A DNA stretch of 33,318 nucleotides from Candidatus Woesearchaeota archaeon (lineage in GTDB: Archaea; Nanobdellota; Nanobdellia; Woesearchaeales; GW2011-AR4), in the NCBI GenBank assembly GCA_016185805.1, contig JACPMW010000018.1:1-33318 (forward strand). Reading direction: 5' to 3'. Shown piece by piece: positions 28,070-33,318 of the stretch (positions are counted from its first letter, which is position 1; every line of letters begins with the position of its first letter). The notes beneath the pieces are model-generated. The model saw only the letters and a list, made by a program, of their open reading frames with translations, did no database searches and was not told the origin of the DNA. The position numbers and the translations under genes are program-made.

Positions 28070-28432
28070 TTATAATCCTCTTATTAACTCCCATCTTTTA
28101 CCATGGATTTTGCCGATTTCCTTGATAAGGTAGTTTTCCCATTTATCAGCTTTATAAGTGTGGATAAAAACAACAGGAATCTTGTTTTTTTCATAAATTT
28201 TCTTCCGATAAGAATAGTCTCTTTTGTCTGTCCCGCAGACTTCAATATAGACACCTAGCTCCGGAAGATAAAAGTCAGGAGTCCATACCCTTGGTCTTTC
28301 CTTATCATCTCTAACGTATATTGGCTGCTCGAAATTCCACCAAATGCCTTGGTCTGCTAAGAAATGAGCAACTTTTATCTCAGCCTGAGTCATATCCTCA
28401 TAAATGGAAATCTGGTATTTTTTCCTTGCCAC
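28070..28432 (-). CDS. PD-(D/E)xK-fold-like nuclease domain protein
   Basis: MTQAEIKVAHFLADQGIWWNFEQPIYV...RVWTPDFYLPELGVYIEVCGTDKRDYSYRKKIYEKNKIPVVFIHTYK. Confidence 0.7.
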   Translation of the reverse strand: MARKKYQISIYEDMTQAEIKVAHFLADQGIWWNFEQPIYVRDDKERPRVWTPDFYLPELGVYIEVCGTDKRDYSYRKKIYEKNKIPVVFIHTYKADKWENYLIKEIGKIHGKRWELIRGL

Positions 28433-28545
28433 AAAGCATAATTTTGGTTTACTTTATTTAATATTTACTAAAACTGGCCAATTCTCGAGAAAGCATGTCA
28501 TTTCCCCTTATGCATCTTCTCTTAATTACCTTAATTACCAAAACC

Positions 28546-28585
28546 TTTATATATGTACCCATCATGTATCTATCATGTAGCTAAA
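28546..28585 (+). promoter_or_regulatory. TATA box overlapped by three 11-nt direct repeats (candidate operator)
   Basis: TTTATATA at 28546; ATGTACCCATC (28553-28563), ATGTATCTATC (28564-28574), ATGTAGCTAAA (28575-28585). Confidence 0.6.
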
Positions 28586-28615
28586 TATATATTTAATTGT
28601 ATTTAAACAGGAGGT

Positions 28616-28885
28616 ATGGAAAAGGGGATGGTGACTGCTGTATCTTTGCTGAAATCCAGCGAATATAGGAAAAGAATCATTCAAGCCATAGGCAGCGATA
28701 CTTTAACCCCTTCTGAAATAGCAAATAAGATAAATATAAGACTAAACCATGTCAGCTTATTCTTAAGGCAGCTAAAAGAAAACAAGCTAGTCAAGTGCCT
28801 CAATGAAGAGCAAAGAAAAGGCAGATTATACGAATTAACAGAGCTGGGCAAAAATGCAATCAATAAACTTAACCAAAAAATTTAA
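28616..28885 (+). CDS. Winged-HTH (ArsR-like) regulator, putative R-M controller
   Basis: LTPSEIANKINIRLNHVSLFLRQLKENKLVKCLNEEQRKGRLYELTELGK; overlaps the methyltransferase by 32 nt. The true start may be the ATG at 28628. Confidence 0.8.
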   Translation: MEKGMVTAVSLLKSSEYRKRIIQAIGSDTLTPSEIANKINIRLNHVSLFLRQLKENKLVKCLNEEQRKGRLYELTELGKNAINKLNQKI

Positions 28886-30131
28886 GGACACAAGCTGGGA
28901 CTTTCAAAAGGCCTTTACTAAATACAGCAATCATGGATTTCATACTTATCCAGCCATGATGATACCCCAAATAACAAAAAGATTGATAGAGATGTATGGG
29001 AATAAAGCAAAAGTCCTTCTTGACCCTTTCATGGGCTCCGGAACTGCCCTTTTAGAGGCCACTTTGCATGACAATTTCAAAAAAGCCTATGGAATAGACA
29101 TAAACCCATTAGCACTATTAATATCAAAAGTAAAGACAACTCCGATAGAGCCAAAGCTTCTGGAAAAAGAATACAAAAATTTAATAGAGAACTGCCAAGA
29201 AGACAAAAAAGACATTAATTTCAGGCAAAAAACAATCGAAAAGCCAAATTTCACAAATATTGACTTCTGGTTCAAGCCAAAAGTGATAACTGATTTAGCA
29301 ATAATAAAAAAGAATATAGATCAAATAGAAAATAAAGACGTAAAAAACTTCTTTTTGGTAGCTTTTTCTGAAACTGTTAGGAATGCTTCAAACACAAGAA
29401 ACAATGAATACAAGCTTTATAGAATGAACGAATCAATGCTAAAAAAGCACAATCCAGATACAATAAATTTATTCAAGGAAAAAGCCGAAGAAAACATGGA
29501 AAGCATGAAAGAATACTATGAAAATTACAATGAAAACTGCAAAGTCCATATTCTGTCTGAAGACACAAGGCATAAAACCTCTATTCAAGACCAAGAAGTT
29601 GATTTAATTGTAACCTCTCCACCATATGGAGACAGCAGGACAACAGTAGCTTATGGCCAATTTTCAAGGCTGTCTTTGCAATGGCTGGGATTAAACAGCA
29701 AGGATGTGCTAAACATAGATAGAATTAGCTTGGGAGGAATTCCAACCAAAGACTTGAATAATAACTTAAAATCCCAAACATTGCAGGAAACTCTTCAAAA
29801 AATCGCTGACAATGATCCAATAAGGGCAAGAGATGTATTAAGCTTTTACGAAGATTTTGATAAATGCGTGCAGGAATTGCACAGAGTTACAAAGCAAGGA
29901 GCTTTCATATGCTTTGTTGTTGGCAATAGGACTGTGAAAGGAGTTCAGATACCGACAGATGAAATCATTTTGGAACTATTTCAATCTAGAAACCATTACA
30001 AGCACCATAATACTTTTATTAGAAATATTCCGCATAAAAGAATGCCAAAATTGAATAGTCCAACAAATATAAGCGGCAATCATGCAATGACAATGAATGA
30101 AGAATGGATTGTGATTTTAGAAAAGCAATAG
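28854..30131 (+). CDS. Type II amino-DNA methyltransferase (m4C/m6A type)
   Basis: Motif I DPFMGSGTALLEA, motif IV TSPPYGDSRTTVAYGQFSRLSLQWLG; FHTYPAMMIPQI N-terminus. Confidence 0.9.
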   Translation: MQSINLTKKFKDTSWDFQKAFTKYSNHGFHTYPAMMIPQITKRLIEMYGNKAKVLLDPFMGSGTALLEATLHDNFKKAYGIDINPLALLISKVKTTPIEPKLLEKEYKNLIENCQEDKKDINFRQKTIEKPNFTNIDFWFKPKVITDLAIIKKNIDQIENKDVKNFFLVAFSETVRNASNTRNNEYKLYRMNESMLKKHNPDTINLFKEKAEENMESMKEYYENYNENCKVHILSEDTRHKTSIQDQEVDLIVTSPPYGDSRTTVAYGQFSRLSLQWLGLNSKDVLNIDRISLGGIPTKDLNNNLKSQTLQETLQKIADNDPIRARDVLSFYEDFDKCVQELHRVTKQGAFICFVVGNRTVKGVQIPTDEIILELFQSRNHYKHHNTFIRNIPHKRMPKLNSPTNISGNHAMTMNEEWIVILEKQ

Positions 30132-30881
30132 CTATATTTCTTCAATATCAAAGACTTTATTCAAATCTTTTTTATGAACTCTAAATCCAGAGCCATGGTC
30201 ATGGGTTTTGCCTTTATTCTTTCCAGTTCCGTAAACTCCTAGCCTAATATCATAAAGTATAATGCCTTCTTCGATAAGCTTAAGAAATTTATCAATAGCC
30301 AATCCTGTCATCAAAATTGCTTTTGTGAAGCTAAAAAATTCTGTACCATTTTCTTTCTTGCTATCTGCATAAATAACTGCTATATTCTTGCATTTTTTAT
30401 TTATTATATTTGTTAAATCATCAAAGCTGTAATAAACATCTTTTTCTATAATCTCTCCAGAAGACAGCTCTTTAACATTAAGATTAATCCTTTGCAATTG
30501 CCTATCAACTTCAAGCTTAAAGCCGTATTTGTCAATGAAAGTGTTGAATTTTGCGCCTGAAACTGTGGTGTGAAGCACCTTGCAATCTGGATGATTTTCA
30601 TGAGGCTTGCCATACTTCTCTCTTAGATTAGTGTTGATTTTCTTTGGGAAAGTAGGTGATTTTGTAAATAGGGTTAGCATGCTTCCAGATAATTCTCTTT
30701 TTGATTTAAGTTCAAGAACGCCTTTATAATCTGCCTCTTTGATGTTATTTTCAGCTATATTCATAAGGTCTTCAAAAGTTTTCCCGATTCCAGTATCATG
30801 AATTCTGTTAGAAGGAATAAAGCCTTTACTCTTGATTTTAGCAAATTCTTTTTTGAAATTTTCAATAACATCTCTATCCAT
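30132..30881 (-). CDS. MvaI/BcnI-family restriction endonuclease
   Basis: GIGKTFEDLMNIAENNIKEADYKGVLELKSKRELSGSMLTLFTKSP (D...ELK active-site pattern); tail-to-tail with the methyltransferase. Confidence 0.85.
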   Translation of the reverse strand: MDRDVIENFKKEFAKIKSKGFIPSNRIHDTGIGKTFEDLMNIAENNIKEADYKGVLELKSKRELSGSMLTLFTKSPTFPKKINTNLREKYGKPHENHPDCKVLHTTVSGAKFNTFIDKYGFKLEVDRQLQRINLNVKELSSGEIIEKDVYYSFDDLTNIINKKCKNIAVIYADSKKENGTEFFSFTKAILMTGLAIDKFLKLIEEGIILYDIRLGVYGTGKNKGKTHDHGSGFRVHKKDLNKVFDIEEI

Positions 30882-30995
30882 AGGTATATTTTTTAGAAAA
30901 TAGTATAAAGCATAATATCACAAGTTAAATACAATTTAGATATAATGCCGCTTATCTTCATTAATGAGAAAAGATATACTTTAGAAATAAATATT

Positions 30996-31190
30996 TTATT
31001 TCCTATACTTCCTTATCCTTTCCAGCGCTTCCTTCCTGGAAAATTTCTCTGTGATGCTTTCTATTTCCTTGACAGAATCTCCTTTGCTGACTCCCAATTT
31101 CTGAAGAAATCTGACAGCCTCAACAGGGCCAAGCTCTTTGTACAGGACCGAAATCCCCCTTTCCAGCAGTGTAGTTTGCATTTTATTCAA
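30996..31190 (-). CDS. Putative antitoxin partner of the PIN protein
   Basis: 64 aa MNKMQTTLLERGISVLYKELGPVEAVRFLQKLGVSKGDSVKEIE..., 8-nt overlap with the PIN gene. Confidence 0.65.
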   Translation of the reverse strand: MNKMQTTLLERGISVLYKELGPVEAVRFLQKLGVSKGDSVKEIESITEKFSRKEALERIRKYRK

Positions 31191-31632
31191 ATTCAGATGG
31201 ATGCCTTATCTTCGTTATAAGCTCTTTTGACAATAAAAAACTTTCTATTTTGCTCTTTCTTTTTAGCAATTCATCATCACAAGTAATAAGAAAATCACAT
31301 ATCCCAACCCCGGCAAAAGCGATATGCAGGCAGTCGTTATAATCGCGAATAAGCCTGTGCATTTCATCAGCAATATCAGTAACAGATTTACTTGTCTGCA
31401 TCCTTTCTGATTCAAAAGCCTCAACCAGATAATATACAGATTCGCGCTTGTTCTTATCATTGATTAAGTCTATTTCTTCATACAATACGTCTGATGTAAT
31501 AATTTCAGCTTTGCCTTCAGTTTTCAGCGATAAGATAGTTAGCGCTCTGTTTCCTTCCTCTTTAAGCCTATAATCTGACTGATCATCAAAAGGCCTGCAA
31601 AATACATTGGTATTAAGCATGATTCTTTTCAT
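31183..31632 (-). CDS. PIN-domain (VapC-like) protein
   Basis: MLNTNVFCRPFDDQ, ITSDVLYEEI, RDYNDCLHIAFAGVGICDFLITCDDELL. Confidence 0.82.
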   Translation of the reverse strand: MKRIMLNTNVFCRPFDDQSDYRLKEEGNRALTILSLKTEGKAEIITSDVLYEEIDLINDKNKRESVYYLVEAFESERMQTSKSVTDIADEMHRLIRDYNDCLHIAFAGVGICDFLITCDDELLKRKSKIESFLLSKELITKIRHPSEFE

Positions 31633-31791
31633 TTCAATTCCAAAATATTTATATTATCCTCTATCTTTGCCTATTTTATGGTCTCAATCTCCGCTCTATC
31701 TGATGGGCGGGTCTTTTTTTAAAGATGCAAGAATTCTTCCTTTATATATTTTAGGCAAGAATGTCCAGTGGTATTTTTCTATATTGAAAAT

Positions 31792-31844
31792 ATACAATTA
31801 CATTTCTCCCAAAAACCAATAAGTTTAACAAAATGTAATTGTAT
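31792..31844. repeat. 14-bp perfect inverted repeat
   Basis: ATACAATTACATTT (31792-31805) and AAATGTAATTGTAT (31831-31844), 25-nt spacer. Confidence 0.75.
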
Positions 31845-31895
31845 CGCTGAATGTGGATTTAGGATTTTAGACTAGCTTTGGTTTCTAAGACTAGT

Positions 31896-32297
31896 TCATT
31901 TGCCTTTCTTCTCAATCTCAAACTTCACTTCTTTTGCATTCCTTATCTTGTAGTAATCAGCCCATTCATAACAAATTATATCAAAACAAGAGCATTTATT
32001 CAGCCAAAGCGTCTTCCATAAGTTAAGCAATCTGTCCCTTTCATATTTGTTTTTGACTTTTTTGGTTTCCTTCAAAACATCCTGATACCATTCACGGCAA
32101 TATTTGCAGCGATGCGTATTGTGGAGAATTTTCTTATGTCCTTTAATTTTAGCCTTGTTAAGAATAAGGACCCTATTGGCTTGCTCAGGGTCATAATAGA
32201 CATTGCTGCATGAGCATTTCCATCCTTCTATTGGATAGTCATTAAACTTTATTACTTTAATATACTTCATTAATTTACCGCATTTGTTGCATTTCAT
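31896..32297 (-). CDS. Cysteine-rich zinc-ribbon protein
   Basis: MKCNKCGKLMKY...GWKCSCSNVYYDPEQA...RCKYCREWY...NKCSCFDIICYEW. Confidence 0.7.
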   Translation of the reverse strand: MKCNKCGKLMKYIKVIKFNDYPIEGWKCSCSNVYYDPEQANRVLILNKAKIKGHKKILHNTHRCKYCREWYQDVLKETKKVKNKYERDRLLNLWKTLWLNKCSCFDIICYEWADYYKIRNAKEVKFEIEKKGK

Positions 32298-32417
32298 TTT
32301 CTTTAATGTATTTTCCTGCCGGATTTGTCTTCTATATCAAAAATCCATACCATAAAAGAGCTTATCTAAAACCATTATAAATAATTATCGCGTTCCAGAA
32401 ATTATTATAAAAGCTTT

Positions 32418-33318
32418 TTATTTCCCCTTGTGCATCTTCCTCAGCTCTTCCTTGAGCATCTTGCCCATTGTGTTCTTGGGAATGGCATCGATAAATTCGA
32501 CAAACTTCGGCTTCTTGAAGGAAGCAAGTTTTTCCTTGCAGAAATTAACCACATCATCATCTTTTAATTTAGAACCAGGATTCAAGACAACATAAGCCTT
32601 TACGCTTTCTCCAAACTCCTTGTCAGGCACTCCAACAACAGCGCATTCCTTCACTTCTGGCATTGATTCAACCACATCCTCTATCTCGCGAGGATAGATA
32701 TTGATTCCGCCACTTTTAATCACATCTTTAGAACGGCCAATAATATAGACATAATTCTTCTCGTCAATTTTTCCAACATCCCCTGTCACAAACCAGCCGT
32801 CCTTGAAGACTTGCTTGTTATAGCTTGGCTTGTTCCAGTAGCCGCTAAAGACATTTGGGCCTTTTATCAGAATTTCTCCTTCTGTGCCGACAGGAACGTC
32901 TTCAAAAATTTCAAGATTAACGATCCTAACCTTGACCCCAGGCAAACAGGGGCCTACAGATCCTGGAACCCTGTCGCCATCATAGGGATTGGAAAAGTTC
33001 ATCATGGATTCTGACATGCCGGCCCTTTCAAGGATTTCATGGCCAAAGGCTTTCTTAAGCTTGGAAAATAGTTCTCTTGATAACGGGGCAGAGCCGGAAA
33101 CAAACAAGCGCATTGAGGATGTGTCATATTTCTCAAGCCCTTCAAGCTCGAGCAATTTGAAATACATTGTGGGAACACCCATGAACAAGGTGACTTTTCT
33201 TTTTGCAATAGTCTCAAGCACATCTTCTGCAACAAACTTCTTCTTTAAAATTGTAAAGTTGCCAACATACAAAGAGCCGCATAAAGCAACTCCAATGCCA
33301 TGGATGTGGTATAAAGGC
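32418..33318 (-). CDS. AMP-dependent acyl-CoA synthetase/ligase, truncated by the right edge
   Basis: VSGSAPLSRELF, GWFVTGDVGKIDEKNYVYIIGRSKDVIKSGGINIYPREIE, PKNTMGKMLKEELR. The frame is open past the listed start (PLYHIHGIGVALCGSLYVGNFT) to position 33318. Confidence 0.93.
   Translation of the reverse strand, partial: PLYHIHGIGVALCGSLYVGNFTILKKKFVAEDVLETIAKRKVTLFMGVPTMYFKLLELEGLEKYDTSSMRLFVSGSAPLSRELFSKLKKAFGHEILERAGMSESMMNFSNPYDGDRVPGSVGPCLPGVKVRIVNLEIFEDVPVGTEGEILIKGPNVFSGYWNKPSYNKQVFKDGWFVTGDVGKIDEKNYVYIIGRSKDVIKSGGINIYPREIEDVVESMPEVKECAVVGVPDKEFGESVKAYVVLNPGSKLKDDDVVNFCKEKLASFKKPKFVEFIDAIPKNTMGKMLKEELRKMHKGK

Noticed and set aside
28070-28432. Vsr-type mismatch endonuclease partnered with the R-M system
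   Set aside because: No Vsr signature is visible, and the linked methyltransferase is an amino-MTase (TSPPY), not a C5-cytosine enzyme that would need T:G repair.
28553-28585. CRISPR-like repeats
   Set aside because: Three adjacent 11-nt imperfect repeats with no spacers at a promoter; better explained as operator sites. No CRISPR array was seen in the window.
31607-31822. 71-aa plus-strand ORF as a gene
   Set aside because: No ribosome-binding site or recognisable domain, and it overlaps the start of the PIN gene in antisense.
1-33318. tRNA, rRNA or intact transposase genes
   Set aside because: I looked for TPsiC-like arms, rRNA-like blocks and DDE/HUH transposase motifs by eye and saw none I could support. 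A tRNAscan/Infernal run would be decisive.

Overview
This 33.3 kb window is archaeal in character: NOP5, SecF/SecD, TATA-box promoters, archaeal UMP kinase and CTP synthase, and COG1361/MacB-type exporters. A DPANN-like lineage is my inference only. The first ~22.7 kb is mostly housekeeping and membrane genes: NOP5 (runs off the left edge), cutA, ubiB, a phasin-like gene, YdjM-like, pyrH, a tandem DMT pair, secD/secF, pyrG, NUDIX, GDT1, an M50 protease, a membrane HTH plus SIMPL, thiE/thiM, a methyltransferase, and a PadR-ABC exporter operon. Three conserved genes there (cutA, ubiB, first MacB-like permease) are split between reading frames, and residues also appear to be missing at each junction. 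Two hairpin-dense intergenic islands (15.62-15.96 kb and 20.04-20.27 kb) share a 10+10 nt palindrome arm pair in opposite orientation. From ~22.9 to 32.3 kb is an AT-rich accessory region that looks like a defence island: a divergent unit of a membrane protein plus large helical protein facing a membrane-tethered PIN nuclease (best candidate for an undescribed system), a PD-(D/E)xK-like nuclease with E-x-C, an HTH-controlled MvaI/BcnI-like R-M system with three 11-nt repeats at its promoter, and a PIN/antitoxin pair whose PIN protein has Asn at the first catalytic Asp position. The right edge cuts an acyl-CoA synthetase. All family calls come from reading motifs; no searches were run.
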